From the NCBI RefSeq assembly GCF_039540405.1, contig NZ_BAABEY010000010.1, positions 1 through 64,000 on the forward strand: a stretch of DNA of 64,000 bases, written 5' to 3'. Origin of the DNA: Ravibacter arvi (GTDB lineage Bacteria; Bacteroidota; Bacteroidia; Cytophagales; Spirosomataceae). The notes under the pieces were generated by a model. It made no database searches, had not been told where the DNA came from, and was given only the letters and a program-made list of their open reading frames with translations. Positions 45,401-54,275 of the stretch are shown here, piece after piece (position 1 is the first letter of the stretch; each line of letters starts with the position of its first letter). A program made the translations under genes and the position numbers.

Positions 45401-48400
45401 CGCCTATTATCCGGCCGAGCGCGGAATGTATAACTACAATCCCGACCTTACCAGTCAGGGAAGACTGAAGGATCCGAAAAAGAGCTTTGCCGCCGTAACC
45501 CGTGCGATTTCCGCAGACAATGACTTTGATAATGCCAATATAGAAACCATTGATTTCTGGTTGCTAAATCCTTTTATCAACAGTCCGAACGGCGTGGTGC
45601 GGGCCGGCTATACCGACGCCTCCGGTAACAATATTGACCGGACGGCTACCGGCGGAAAACTTGTGTTTAACCTGGGCGATATATCGGAAGATATTATTCC
45701 CGATGAGCGGTACAATTTTGAAAATGGCCTGCCGATTGCCGAGCGGGTAGTCGGGGTTAATGTGGATTCGACGCAGTGGGGATATGTGACCCGCCAGCAA
45801 TTCGTGATCAACGCTTTTAGCAATGAGCCTGGAGGCAGGGCGCGGCAGGATGTCGGTTTTGACGGCATGAACAGCAACGACGAACGCGCATTTTTTGCAG
45901 AGAGTTTCCTGAATAAAGTGGAGAGTACGGTGAGCCCCCAGGCAATGGAGCTCATTCGGCAGGACCCTTCAGGGGATGATTTTGATTTTTACCTGGGCGA
46001 AAAGTGGGACGCAGAAAAGGCTAATGTTCTGCAGCGTTACAAAAATTTCCTTGGGACCGAGAACAACTCCCCGGAAAGCACTCAGAACCGGAACCAGTTT
46101 ACTCAGGCGAACACCAATCTGCCGGACGGTGAAGACCTGAATACCGACAATACGATAAACAACAATGAAGAATATTACGAATACGAGATCGACCTTCAGC
46201 CCGGGCAACTGGAAGTAGGGAAAGGATATATCGTCGACAAAACTTCTTCGGGCGAGGCAGAGTGGTATCTTTTCCGGATCCCGGTACGCGAGTTTACCGG
46301 CAAAACGGACAATATGAACAGTTTTAAGTCGATCCGGTTCATGCGAATGTACCTGACTGACTTTGAAAATCCGGTGGTGCTCCGTTTTGCGCAGCTCCAG
46401 TTGGTCGGTCAGCAATATCGTAAATACACTTACGATCTCAATGCCGTTAACCAGATGGAGGTGCCGGAGAAATATGATGCCAAGTTCACGGTAGGAACGG
46501 TCAGTGTGGAAGAAAACGGCCAGGTAGGCTCCGAAGCATCCGGTAAATACGTTTATGCCGTACCGCCGGGCTGGGAGCGAGACCGTGACTTTACGCAGCC
46601 CAACCAGAACTTTCTGCTGAATGAACAGGCAATGAGTCTCTGTGTGACCGGTCTTAAAGACGGTGATTCGAGGGGCGTATTTAAAAACGTAAACCTCGAT
46701 CTTCAGTTCAGAAAGCGGCTGAAAATGTACGTACATATGCACAGCGATGACCCGATAGTGGGTGGAACCGGTGTGTTTATGCGCTTGGGAACGGACGTCA
46801 GCCAGAATTATTATGAAGTAGAAAAGATCAACCTGATCGCTACCAGGCCAGGCGACGCGGCGGCCTCCGCGATCTGGCCGGAAGCCAATGAGATGAATTT
46901 CCTCCTGGAAGACCTGATCAATGCCAAATCACAGCGGAACCGGGAATGGGGGAGAAGTTACTCTCAGCCGTACTCGGTGACAAGTGCCGACGGACAGTAT
47001 CGTATAACGGTGATGGGAAATCCCGATCTGAGTCTTGTACGCGTAGTAATGATCGGCGCCAGAAATCCCGTGTCTGAAGACGAGCGCCCCCAGAGTTTTT
47101 GCCTTTGGGTAAATGAAATGCATGCTGAAGGATTTGACCAAACCGCCGGCTGGTCAGCAATTGGCCAACTGGATGCAAAGCTGGCAGATCTGGCCACCAT
47201 TAAGGCAACCGGTCGTGTGGAAACATTCGGTTTCGGAGGCGTGCAGACCAAAATCGGCGAACGTTCCCGCGCTTTTACCAGTGATTTCGGGATCGCATCC
47301 AATATTTCGGTGGATAAGTTTTTGCCCGAAAACTGGGGCTTCAGCATCCCGCTGTTCCTGAATTACGACAGGAAACAGATTACGCCCACGTATGATCCCC
47401 TGGATCCCGACATGCGCCTGAATAACTCCCTGGACAATTTGAGGAGCTTCGACGAGCGGGAGCGTTACAAGCGCATGGTGGTAGACAATACGACCCGACG
47501 CGGAATTAACCTTTCAAACGTGCGGAAAATGCGCGTGGGAACCAGCAACCGGACCCCGCACTTGTACGATTTTGAGAATTTTGCTTTTACCTACGCGTTT
47601 AATGACCTGAAGAAATCCAATATCCTGACGGAGTCATTTCTGCAGAAAATGTATAAAGGAGGAATTGCCTATGCGTTCTCAAAAAACGCCAAACCATTTG
47701 AACCGTTCAAAAAGTGGAAAACGACAAATGCCTATACAACGTTTATCAAAGATTTTAACCTGAATCTTTACCCGACATCGATTGCGATCCGGGGCGACGT
47801 GGAACGGAGTTTTGTCCGTACCCAGCTTCGCAATGCCGAGCTGACTACCGACGGACAGCTCCCGTATTTCGAGAAGTTTTTCTGGTTCAACCGGTTCTAT
47901 GACCTGACATGGAACCTTACGAAGAGTATGGTGGTGTCGTACAATGCATCTGCACGGGCGATCGTTGACGAACCTTACGGGGACCTGGATTCCAAAGCCA
48001 AGAAGGATACGCTATGGCGAAACTTTGCAAACCTGGGCCGGATAAAAGATTTTGATCAGCGGATTAATCTGACATGGCGGCTTCCGCTCGATAAGATTCC
48101 TTTTACGGACTGGATTGCGGCAGATTACAACCACCGGATCGGTTATAATTTCATGGCCAATGCTTTGGGCGCAGTGGATGAAAATGGCGCTGAATTTGGT
48201 AATATTCTTCGGAACAGCCGGGAGCGGGGAATTTCGGGGAGAGTGGACTTTGTAGCACTCTACAACAAGCTGCGGTATCTTAAATTTGCCAATACCCCCA
48301 GAGCCGCGAAAAAGAATTTTACCCGCAGCCCGGGCGACATCGAAGAGGCGCGTAGCCAGTCGAGCCAGCTGCTGAAAGATTTCACCAGGGTTTTGATGAC

Positions 48401-49802
48401 GGTGAGGGGGATCAACGTGAGTTATTCCGTGTTGGAAACGACGGCCCTTCCCGGGTTCCTTGGCGCGCCAAGGTTCTTCGGGATGGATAAGGGCGGAGCG
48501 CCGGGCCTTGGTTTTGTATTGGGCGAACAGCAGAGGGATTTCCAGAAGCAGGCCGCCTCCAGGGGATGGTTAACCACCAGCAGAATCCTGAATCAGCCTT
48601 TCCAGCAGACCATTGACAAGCGATTTGAAGCCAATACCACACTTGAGCCGTTTAAGGACTTGCAAATCAATGTAAAGGCTGACTATACGCGCAAAGACGT
48701 ATACCAGGAGTTTTACCGGCCCGACGAAGGAGGCGTTTTCAGATCCGAAAGCCCGTTGCGAAATGGCCAGTATAGCATGTCATTCCTTTCGTTCAGAACA
48801 GCCCTGGCAAAGATGAACAGGGATCACACCTCGCCGGTCTTTGATAATTTTATCAAGTACAGGCAGCTGATAGCCGATCGCCTGAACCGTGATGTCAACA
48901 ACATCGGGGAGGGGACTTACAACGGGAACTCACAGGATGTGTTGATACCGGCCTTTTTTGCGGCTTACAGCGGACGGGGCGCCGACAGCACCGGGAAGAT
49001 GAGAACGAGCCCGTTCCTCAAATTTCCGTTCCCCAACTGGTCGGTGAGATACAATGGCTTGTCCCAGATCCCGCTGTTCAAGAATATTTTCCAGTCATTT
49101 TCGCTGGAGCATAATTATACCTCTACTTATAGCGTAGGAAACTTTACCTCCTCGCTGAATTACGAGGAAATGTATGTAAACCTTGCCGTAACCGGTTATC
49201 TTATGGCTTCAAACCTGGTGAACAACAATCCGCTGTACAGCCACGTAAATGAGTACGGGCACTACATCCCGGTTTTTGCCATGTCTACCATCACGATGGC
49301 CGAAAGGTTTTCGCCGCTTATCGGTGTTAATTTCCGGACGACAGGCGCACTCACCGGGAGGATTGACTACAACCGCGACAGAACGGTCGCGCTGAACCTT
49401 GCAAATACTCAAATGCAGGAGCTGTTTAACCAGGATCTGACTGTAACACTTGGTTTTACCAAAAGCAATGTGGCGATCCCGTTCAAAATTAACGGCGTCA
49501 GGAAACGATTGAAGAACGACCTGACGGCACAGATGTCGGTTACCTTCAGAGATACGCGATCCATCCAGCGGAAGATCATCGAGATAGAAGAAGCAGGTGT
49601 GAAGCGCGAAGTAGCCGAAAATACGCCTACAGCCGGGAATATTAACTTCCAGTTGCGGCCGACGATTAACTACGTAGTGAGCAACCGGTTGACGCTGCAA
49701 TTCTATTTCGAACGTATGTTTAACGACCCGTTGGTTTCAAACAGCTTCTATCGTTCGGTGTCCTCAGGCGGCGTCCAATTGCGATTCAACCTGGGAGAGT
49801 AA
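42495..49802 (+). CDS. sprA: Type IX secretion translocon SprA (Sov)
   Basis: 2435 residues, typical for SprA. It forms the very large outer-membrane barrel through which sorting-domain proteins are exported. Recognisable features: a hydrophobic N-terminal segment (RASLLLVVAVYMAAVP), the early NRRVFDNLLRDYAGK and FVTMDIGFMNQFNDNPSIP, RVNGRAIVDDFE, a strongly repeated beta pattern throughout, and an aromatic-rich C-terminus ending VQLRFNLGE. The frame starts at TTG 42495; no in-frame ATG precedes the hydrophobic segment, so the true start is uncertain by up to about 40 codons. Likely clients in this window are the genes at 3843 and 50632. Confidence 0.95.
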   Translation: MDGILRFGFAYCNKPSSKQIENRSNILQKYLYQLLFRASLLLVVAVYMAAVPVTDVPVAGRYDLKFYQPVVDTLPDTTRKEQVRSGRGTKLNWKDYYRNRFLEPRPKSPIYQKPPSNVSTQIELSPSGDIVVSEQVESQKGNLEYRPTESIDLKDYNAIQNRRVFDNLLRDYAGKSEAYGAGRLLPKLDLPPSLDRLLGNDFLDLMPNGFVTMDIGFMNQFNDNPSIPIRQRRNFDFVFKPQININFNAKISERLGFLTNYDTKASFKFENLLKLNYKGKDESFIKSVQAGNVNWITNTQLIPGMQNLFGLKTEMQFGRLRATFVASQQRSRKDRIVLRGGAQGKEFEIRSDNYEENKHFFLSHLFREQYEKSLKTLPNVTSPAVVTRIEVYVTNRTANTAALRNVVGFTNITENSTQTPVDMREDPLYRSLLTYPAFRQVDQTNTTLTSAPLSLKKNIDYELLRGAKKLTPERDYIFNPQLGYLSLVVPLRNDEVLAVAYEYTYRGRSYKVGELTEDYQNLRDDEVIALKLLKSSTIRNNTAQPMWDLMMKNIYSLGGSQIDKQGFQLRIIYKDDVTGIDNPNLQVGRRLQNLPLVRAMMLDRMNNVGDFQADGNFDYVEGYTVDPQNGRIIFPVLEPFGKTIASYFDADEAELARQYVFDELYRTTMIEAQQINEKNKYYLKGSYMSANGADIQLPFGVSEESVMVMSGGVALARGSDYIVEAQAGRLRIVNPSVMNSGREIVVEYEKPDLFDNQIRTLVGTRLDYLLNKDVRIGMTAMHYNETPAGFLKRVAIGNEPASNTIIGVDGSIRKEAPFLTRLLDKLPLIQTKEMSYIHFKGEAAQLFPGLNRRVNGRAIVDDFETSRTVYDLARQATMWKLGATPQNSVKFPFNGAGSQKLDYAFNRGKISVYNVDNVFSGNDFGANIGMPVLPESDVKNHYERMFMPQELFPGKALPVVNLPLTILDVAYYPAERGMYNYNPDLTSQGRLKDPKKSFAAVTRAISADNDFDNANIETIDFWLLNPFINSPNGVVRAGYTDASGNNIDRTATGGKLVFNLGDISEDIIPDERYNFENGLPIAERVVGVNVDSTQWGYVTRQQFVINAFSNEPGGRARQDVGFDGMNSNDERAFFAESFLNKVESTVSPQAMELIRQDPSGDDFDFYLGEKWDAEKANVLQRYKNFLGTENNSPESTQNRNQFTQANTNLPDGEDLNTDNTINNNEEYYEYEIDLQPGQLEVGKGYIVDKTSSGEAEWYLFRIPVREFTGKTDNMNSFKSIRFMRMYLTDFENPVVLRFAQLQLVGQQYRKYTYDLNAVNQMEVPEKYDAKFTVGTVSVEENGQVGSEASGKYVYAVPPGWERDRDFTQPNQNFLLNEQAMSLCVTGLKDGDSRGVFKNVNLDLQFRKRLKMYVHMHSDDPIVGGTGVFMRLGTDVSQNYYEVEKINLIATRPGDAAASAIWPEANEMNFLLEDLINAKSQRNREWGRSYSQPYSVTSADGQYRITVMGNPDLSLVRVVMIGARNPVSEDERPQSFCLWVNEMHAEGFDQTAGWSAIGQLDAKLADLATIKATGRVETFGFGGVQTKIGERSRAFTSDFGIASNISVDKFLPENWGFSIPLFLNYDRKQITPTYDPLDPDMRLNNSLDNLRSFDERERYKRMVVDNTTRRGINLSNVRKMRVGTSNRTPHLYDFENFAFTYAFNDLKKSNILTESFLQKMYKGGIAYAFSKNAKPFEPFKKWKTTNAYTTFIKDFNLNLYPTSIAIRGDVERSFVRTQLRNAELTTDGQLPYFEKFFWFNRFYDLTWNLTKSMVVSYNASARAIVDEPYGDLDSKAKKDTLWRNFANLGRIKDFDQRINLTWRLPLDKIPFTDWIAADYNHRIGYNFMANALGAVDENGAEFGNILRNSRERGISGRVDFVALYNKLRYLKFANTPRAAKKNFTRSPGDIEEARSQSSQLLKDFTRVLMTVRGINVSYSVLETTALPGFLGAPRFFGMDKGGAPGLGFVLGEQQRDFQKQAASRGWLTTSRILNQPFQQTIDKRFEANTTLEPFKDLQINVKADYTRKDVYQEFYRPDEGGVFRSESPLRNGQYSMSFLSFRTALAKMNRDHTSPVFDNFIKYRQLIADRLNRDVNNIGEGTYNGNSQDVLIPAFFAAYSGRGADSTGKMRTSPFLKFPFPNWSVRYNGLSQIPLFKNIFQSFSLEHNYTSTYSVGNFTSSLNYEEMYVNLAVTGYLMASNLVNNNPLYSHVNEYGHYIPVFAMSTITMAERFSPLIGVNFRTTGALTGRIDYNRDRTVALNLANTQMQELFNQDLTVTLGFTKSNVAIPFKINGVRKRLKNDLTAQMSVTFRDTRSIQRKIIEIEEAGVKREVAENTPTAGNINFQLRPTINYVVSNRLTLQFYFERMFNDPLVSNSFYRSVSSGGVQLRFNLGE

Positions 49803-49854
49803 CGGTTCCTTGCAAAGGGAGAACAACGGTCCCTTACAAAGGGAACCGGCCGGC
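49803..49854. repeat. Two 18-bp direct repeats between convergent sprA and lptB
   Basis: CGGTTCCTTGCAAAGGGA (49803-49820) and CGGTCCCTTACAAAGGGA (49827-49844) differ at two positions. Each contains a near-palindrome (CCCTTACAAAGGG), and the outer CGGTTCC also pairs with GGAACCG at 49842-49848. There is no U-tract. It may act as a structured 3' end for both genes. Confidence 0.6.
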
Positions 49855-50586
49855 TCAGATTTTTCTTTTGAGTTCGAAGTGCTGACCCAGGTACAGTTTT
49901 CTCACCTGCTCATCTGCGGCGAGCTCTTCAGCGCTTCCTTCCTTCAGGATCTTGCCTTCAAAAAGAAGATAAGCCCTGTCTGTAATAGAAAGCGTTTCGT
50001 TTACATTGTGGTCGGTTATCAGGATTCCAATGTTTTTGTGCTTGAGCTTCGCCACGATGTGCTGAATGTCTTCCACCGCAATGGGGTCAACGCCTGCAAA
50101 TGGCTCATCGAGCAGGATGAATTTCGGATCTACCGCCAGTGCACGGGCTATTTCGGTGCGCCGCCGCTCCCCTCCGGACAAAACAGATCCCTTGCTTTTT
50201 CGTACGTGCTGCAGGCTGAATTCTTCCAGGAGCTCTTCCATCTTTTCACGCCGGGCTGCGCCTGAGAGTTTGGTGAACTCAAGAACGGCTTTGATGTTTT
50301 CTTCCACTGTAAGCTGGCGAAATACGGAAGCCTCCTGGGCCAGGTAACCGACTCCCAGCCGCGCACGTTTGTACATCGGCAGATTGGTAATGTCCTTGTC
50401 ATCCAGGAAAACTTTCCCGCTATTGGGCTTCACCAGTCCGACCGCCATGTAAAAAGAAGTAGTCTTTCCCGCGCCATTAGGCCCTAACAGTCCCACTATC
50501 TCTCCCTGCTCAACCTGATAGCTGACCAGGTTGTTCACCATCCTTTGCCCGTATTTTTTGATCAGTTTTTCAGTTCTGAGAATCAT
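49855..50586 (-). CDS. lptB: LPS export ABC transporter ATPase LptB
   Basis: 243 residues, normal length. Walker A GPNGAGKTT, signature LSGGERRR, Walker B FILLDEPFAGVDP and the switch His in LITDHNV. The substitution pattern (TDHNVNETLSITDRAYLLFEGKIL) is LptB rather than a generic ABC protein. It powers extraction of lipopolysaccharide from the inner membrane with LptF/LptG, not present here. It is convergent with sprA. Confidence 0.95.
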   Translation of the reverse strand: MILRTEKLIKKYGQRMVNNLVSYQVEQGEIVGLLGPNGAGKTTSFYMAVGLVKPNSGKVFLDDKDITNLPMYKRARLGVGYLAQEASVFRQLTVEENIKAVLEFTKLSGAARREKMEELLEEFSLQHVRKSKGSVLSGGERRRTEIARALAVDPKFILLDEPFAGVDPIAVEDIQHIVAKLKHKNIGILITDHNVNETLSITDRAYLLFEGKILKEGSAEELAADEQVRKLYLGQHFELKRKI

Positions 50587-50631
50587 TTTCGCCGTTCTTT
50601 CCGTTTCGGGTACAAAATAAGTACAAAGCGC

Positions 50632-51915
50632 TTACGGTATCACGACTTTAACGGTTTTTAATGCCGTTTCAGCGGAAAACCGTAGCAGGTAGATGCCGGA
50701 GGGCAGGGGATTTGCCGGGCTTATGGTAAGCAGATTTGTTTTGGTGTCGTAGTGGTTTTGTGTCCGGTAAGTATGACCCGACATGCAGACCAGGGCTACC
50801 TGACCGGGTAAAAAGCCTGAGCAAAGAAGCGTAATTTTATCAGGCAGTGCCGGGTTCGGGGCTAGCGTGGCAGTTGGTCCCGAACGGTCGAAGCTGATGG
50901 AGGAAAGCGGAGAGTATTTGATTTCTCCGTCGCTGCCTATCATTTTCAGACGGTAATAGTTCAGGCCATTGGCAGGGGAAGGATCCGTGAAGGCGTACCC
51001 GCGTTGCTCTGTATCGGTTACGTCGACGTGGCCTATAGGTTCGAAACCGTACCCGTTGAGACTACGCTCTATCTGGAAAAATGCGGCCGTGTGACCGGCC
51101 TCCATGGTCCAGTAGACCTGCACTTCATCAAGCTTCCGTTCGGTTTTGAAGCGGGATAAATTCAGGGGCAATTGAAAACCGTTGTCGCTCAGCTCAATGC
51201 GGTGAAGCCTCACGGTACCGGCCCCATTGGATAAAATGAAAGCAAAATTATTGAGGTCGACCGGGCTGACGGCGCCGGCGCCGCTGATCCACAAGTCTTC
51301 GTTGATCCAGACGGCAAACTTCCCGGGCGCAAGCGAAACGGCTGTTTTTTGAGGAGAAAGGTACGTGAAACTTTCAGCCCCGTTATTCATGGCCCACGTG
51401 AGCCTGACGCGCCCGTTTAAAGGGCTGCTCAAGACGGGGCCCGAAGCAGTGGTAATCCTGAAATTGTATGCGCCGCCGGGGTGGAAATCCAATGCCAGCT
51501 TGGAAAAGATCGAGGCATTGGGGATGAGGGTATGGGTAGAAATCAAGCCGTTCCCGACCGCGAAATAGGCGGCGATAGTTCCTTCCTGCGTCACGTCCCG
51601 GACGTCCAGCTCGAGATAGGCATGGAGGGTCTTCGGCGCCGGGTTGGCCAACGGCGTAGTTCTTATGATACGGATGGATCCACCGTTGCTGGGATCAGTC
51701 CGGATCGCGTCCAGGTAGCAGTTGCCGTTCAGAAGTTGCGCGGTCGATGTCGCTATGGCATAATCAACTTGCCCGGGCCCCGGTGAGGCAGACTGAAACG
51801 GAACTTCCGTTTCGCAAAAATCCTGTTTGAAATAGATGGATGGCTGTCCGCTTTGGGAGAAAGCCCTGAAGAGTACGGCAAGGCAAAGCCACGCCGTTAT
51901 TAAGCTGGTTTTCAT
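50632..51915 (-). CDS. Secreted protein with type IX C-terminal sorting domain, unknown function
   Basis: 427 residues. A signal peptide (about 1-20, LFRAFSQS) is followed by a beta-rich domain of about 240 residues starting IYFKQDFCETEVPFQ, with no family I recognise. A second domain, about 255-340, has the fibronectin-like pattern often found before sorting domains (WTMEAGHTAAFFQIERSLNG, NYYRLKMIGSDGEIKYS). The last 75 residues (ATLAPNPALPDKITL, PLPSGIYLLRFSA) fit a type A sorting domain. It lies 45 bases upstream of lptB. Confidence 0.85.
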   Translation of the reverse strand: MKTSLITAWLCLAVLFRAFSQSGQPSIYFKQDFCETEVPFQSASPGPGQVDYAIATSTAQLLNGNCYLDAIRTDPSNGGSIRIIRTTPLANPAPKTLHAYLELDVRDVTQEGTIAAYFAVGNGLISTHTLIPNASIFSKLALDFHPGGAYNFRITTASGPVLSSPLNGRVRLTWAMNNGAESFTYLSPQKTAVSLAPGKFAVWINEDLWISGAGAVSPVDLNNFAFILSNGAGTVRLHRIELSDNGFQLPLNLSRFKTERKLDEVQVYWTMEAGHTAAFFQIERSLNGYGFEPIGHVDVTDTEQRGYAFTDPSPANGLNYYRLKMIGSDGEIKYSPLSSISFDRSGPTATLAPNPALPDKITLLCSGFLPGQVALVCMSGHTYRTQNHYDTKTNLLTISPANPLPSGIYLLRFSAETALKTVKVVIP

Positions 51916-52045
51916 AGTATGCAGCAGGTATAGTAGTAAAGTATAGTGTTACGAATTTCGGGAAACCGGGGTCAAACCGCAAGTAATCCGGCTGAAAATG
52001 AAAATCGAAAATGTCTATTTGATTTGAAAGTCTATATCGGGGCGC

Positions 52046-52954
52046 TTAAACCCTCTCGAATAACGGCTTGACCAGTGCATTGACTTCAGCAGTCAGCGCT
52101 TTCACCAGGCGGCCCTTAACCTCTTCACGGTTGGTTACCATTCTTACCTCCCGGTAGGGCGCCGGTTCCTTGAAGTGCCGCAGAAATTGTTTTTTGCCCG
52201 GGACAAGCTCCTGGGCCGCAAGCTGGGGAAGAATGGTAATCCCACCGTTGCGCTCCACCATACGGATGAGCGTTTCGATGCTTCCTGACCGGAAGGCAAA
52301 AAGCTTGTTCAGCTCGCTTTTGCGCAGTTCACAGAATTTCCGGATCTGGTCGCTCAGGCAGTGTCCTTCCTCCAATAACCACAATTCATCGCCGGTTATG
52401 TCTTCCGGAACAATATAGGCCTTGTCATATAACCCATTGTCTTCCGACAGGTACACATAAAATTCTTCCCTGTAAAGCAGCGTTTCCTGGAGGCTGTTTT
52501 CCTGTAAAGGCGTTGCCATAATTGCCGCATCGATATTCCCGCTTTTCAGTTCAGTGAGAATGCGGGCCGTGACCATTTCACTCACCTGGAAGTTGATGTC
52601 CGGGTATTTTCGGGTAAACGCGGGTACCAGCATTGGCAGGATATAAGGTGCAACCGTCGGAATCACTCCAATCCGCAGATCGCCTCTCATCTCACCATTG
52701 AACCCTTTTGCCATCTCGTGTATGCGGTTCGCTTCTTTTAGCACGGTCCTTGCTTTTTCGATGATCTGCGCGCCGATATCAGTGGGAACAATCGGCTGCT
52801 TGTTCCTGTCGAAGATTTTTACGTTCAGCTCCTCCTCCAGTTTTTTGATCATCATACTCAAAGTAGGCTGCGTTACGCAGCACTGGTCCGCAGCCTGTAC
52901 AAAATGACGGTGGTTGTCAACCGCGACAATATATTCGAGTTGTTGGAGATTCAT
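52046..52954 (-). CDS. oxyR: Hydrogen peroxide-sensing LysR-type activator OxyR
   Basis: 302 residues. The LysR helix-turn-helix is at 1-60 (VTQPTLSMMIKKLEEEL). The redox pair GHCLSDQIRKFC places cysteines at 199 and 208, the same numbers and spacing as in E. coli OxyR, so peroxide sensing by disulfide formation is expected. It activates catalase, peroxidase and iron-storage genes, none of which is adjacent. An upstream site fitting the OxyR consensus (53020-53034) and a -7 element (52977) suggest autoregulation. Confidence 0.95.
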   Translation of the reverse strand: MNLQQLEYIVAVDNHRHFVQAADQCCVTQPTLSMMIKKLEEELNVKIFDRNKQPIVPTDIGAQIIEKARTVLKEANRIHEMAKGFNGEMRGDLRIGVIPTVAPYILPMLVPAFTRKYPDINFQVSEMVTARILTELKSGNIDAAIMATPLQENSLQETLLYREEFYVYLSEDNGLYDKAYIVPEDITGDELWLLEEGHCLSDQIRKFCELRKSELNKLFAFRSGSIETLIRMVERNGGITILPQLAAQELVPGKKQFLRHFKEPAPYREVRMVTNREEVKGRLVKALTAEVNALVKPLFERV

Positions 52955-52976
52955 ACGCGTCCGGTAATTGAAACTG

Positions 52977-52984
52977 CAAAATTA
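52977..52984 (-). promoter_or_regulatory. -7 element TAATTTTG of oxyR
   Basis: Full match to TAnnTTTG on the minus strand, 23 bases before the oxyR ATG. The OxyR-like sites lie just upstream of it. Confidence 0.5.
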
Positions 52985-52988
52985 GGCA

Positions 52989-53034
52989 ATAGAGATGATT
53001 TATTGAAGAGAAGTTAATTATAGTTGTTATCTAT
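52989..53034. promoter_or_regulatory. OxyR-type binding sites upstream of oxyR
   Basis: ATAGTTGTTATCTAT at 53020-53034 fits the E. coli consensus ATAGntnnnanCTAT at every fixed position. A weaker copy, ATAG-N7-TTAT, lies at 52989-53003. Starts are 31 bp apart, about three helical turns, so two dimers could bind on one face. Confidence 0.6.
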
Positions 53035-53089
53035 AAAGTAGCCAATGGATCGGGCTCTCATTCTCAGGTTACAGGCCCTATTTTCCGGA

Positions 53090-54181
53090 CTAGGGATGAG
53101 CGGGCGGATGTGGACCGAGGTTGTGGGCCTTCAGAAAGAATTTTTCAACTGCGGTCCACGTTAATTTTTGTTTTAACAGCCGGTTGGGAACAAACTGCTT
53201 TTTGAAAGAAACGAGATCGTCATACAGCCGGTCGGCATTTTCTGCCTGGAATGACGGGATTATGAACCCGGTGCCGCTCGACCGGACAAAGTCTGCTATA
53301 CGGATCTCGCGATTGATAATAGCTGGTTTTTCTACCTGAATGCTGTCATACACTTTGTGGTGGCTTGCATAGCGGCCGTAGTCGCTGTCGGGCTCGTATA
53401 TACACAGCAGAAAGTCGGCCCGGAGCGCGGCCAGCCTGAGCAGGCTTTCCTGTTTCAGCACGCCGAACCATTCGACCCGCGGATCAAGCGTCAGCTGGTA
53501 AGTAACTGCATCTGCAATCCAGCCGGCCATCAGGATCCGGATGCGTTTACCGGTCCTGATCAGCGTTGACAGGAGCTTCGTGCCCCGCTCGCTGCTAAGC
53601 CGGCCGCAATAAAGAATAGTAAGGCACTCGTCATTGAAATTTTGTTCAACCCGGTGTTCAAATGGCGGCGGGTAGTTAGGTAGAATAACTGTTTTCCGCT
53701 TCACGTAATCGGTCGACAGGCGAAAGCGGGACTCATCTGTAACAAAAATAACTTCCGCGGGTTTATAGAGCAGTTTTTTCAGAAGTCCCCAGCTGTTCCC
53801 CGTCCAGTTCCTGCGTAGAAAAATAGAATCGAACAAGTCGGCGACTACGCGTTTTTGTAGCCACAAAAGTGGCCACAGAACCATGAGCTGGGGTTCATTG
53901 ATGACATGCACAGAGTGATATCGTTTGAAAATCAGCAGATGGCAGCAGCATTTGAAATACCTGAAGAGTGTAAGTGGGGCCAGTCGCCGCCCCCTGGTAA
54001 AATAGAGACGGTTGATGTTCAGCTTTGAAACAAAACAGGTTTCCGGGCTGACACCCAACCCTACGAAATCGATCTCGGCACCGGCCGCGGCAAGGCTGGC
54101 CACTTCCTTATTGACACGGGTATCCGATCCGTCGTTAAATGAGAGATAAAGGATCCTCCTGCGTCTGAATTGCGCGTTCAT
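53090..54181 (-). CDS. Glycosyltransferase, GT4-like
   Basis: 363 residues from the ATG at 54181; the longer frame starts at TTG 54232 and adds 17 residues. Two Rossmann-like halves are visible: RILYLSFNDGSDTRVNKEV near the N-terminus with HVINEPQLMVLWPL, and a nucleotide-sugar-binding half (LTILYCGRLSSERGTKLL, VEWFGVLKQESLLRLAALRADFLLCIYEP). The substrate is unknown. It lies 94 bases after the epimerase-like gene and probably acts in surface polysaccharide or lipopolysaccharide assembly with it and the heptosyltransferase-like gene. Confidence 0.82.
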   Translation of the reverse strand: MNAQFRRRRILYLSFNDGSDTRVNKEVASLAAAGAEIDFVGLGVSPETCFVSKLNINRLYFTRGRRLAPLTLFRYFKCCCHLLIFKRYHSVHVINEPQLMVLWPLLWLQKRVVADLFDSIFLRRNWTGNSWGLLKKLLYKPAEVIFVTDESRFRLSTDYVKRKTVILPNYPPPFEHRVEQNFNDECLTILYCGRLSSERGTKLLSTLIRTGKRIRILMAGWIADAVTYQLTLDPRVEWFGVLKQESLLRLAALRADFLLCIYEPDSDYGRYASHHKVYDSIQVEKPAIINREIRIADFVRSSGTGFIIPSFQAENADRLYDDLVSFKKQFVPNRLLKQKLTWTAVEKFFLKAHNLGPHPPAHP

Positions 54182-54275
54182 ACGTTCGTTGATAAGTTTA
54201 GTAAGTAGGTAAATGGGAAACAGGGGCCTCAAAGGCCTTCCGTACCAATAGTTCGCCGGAACGGTTTCAGACGGC

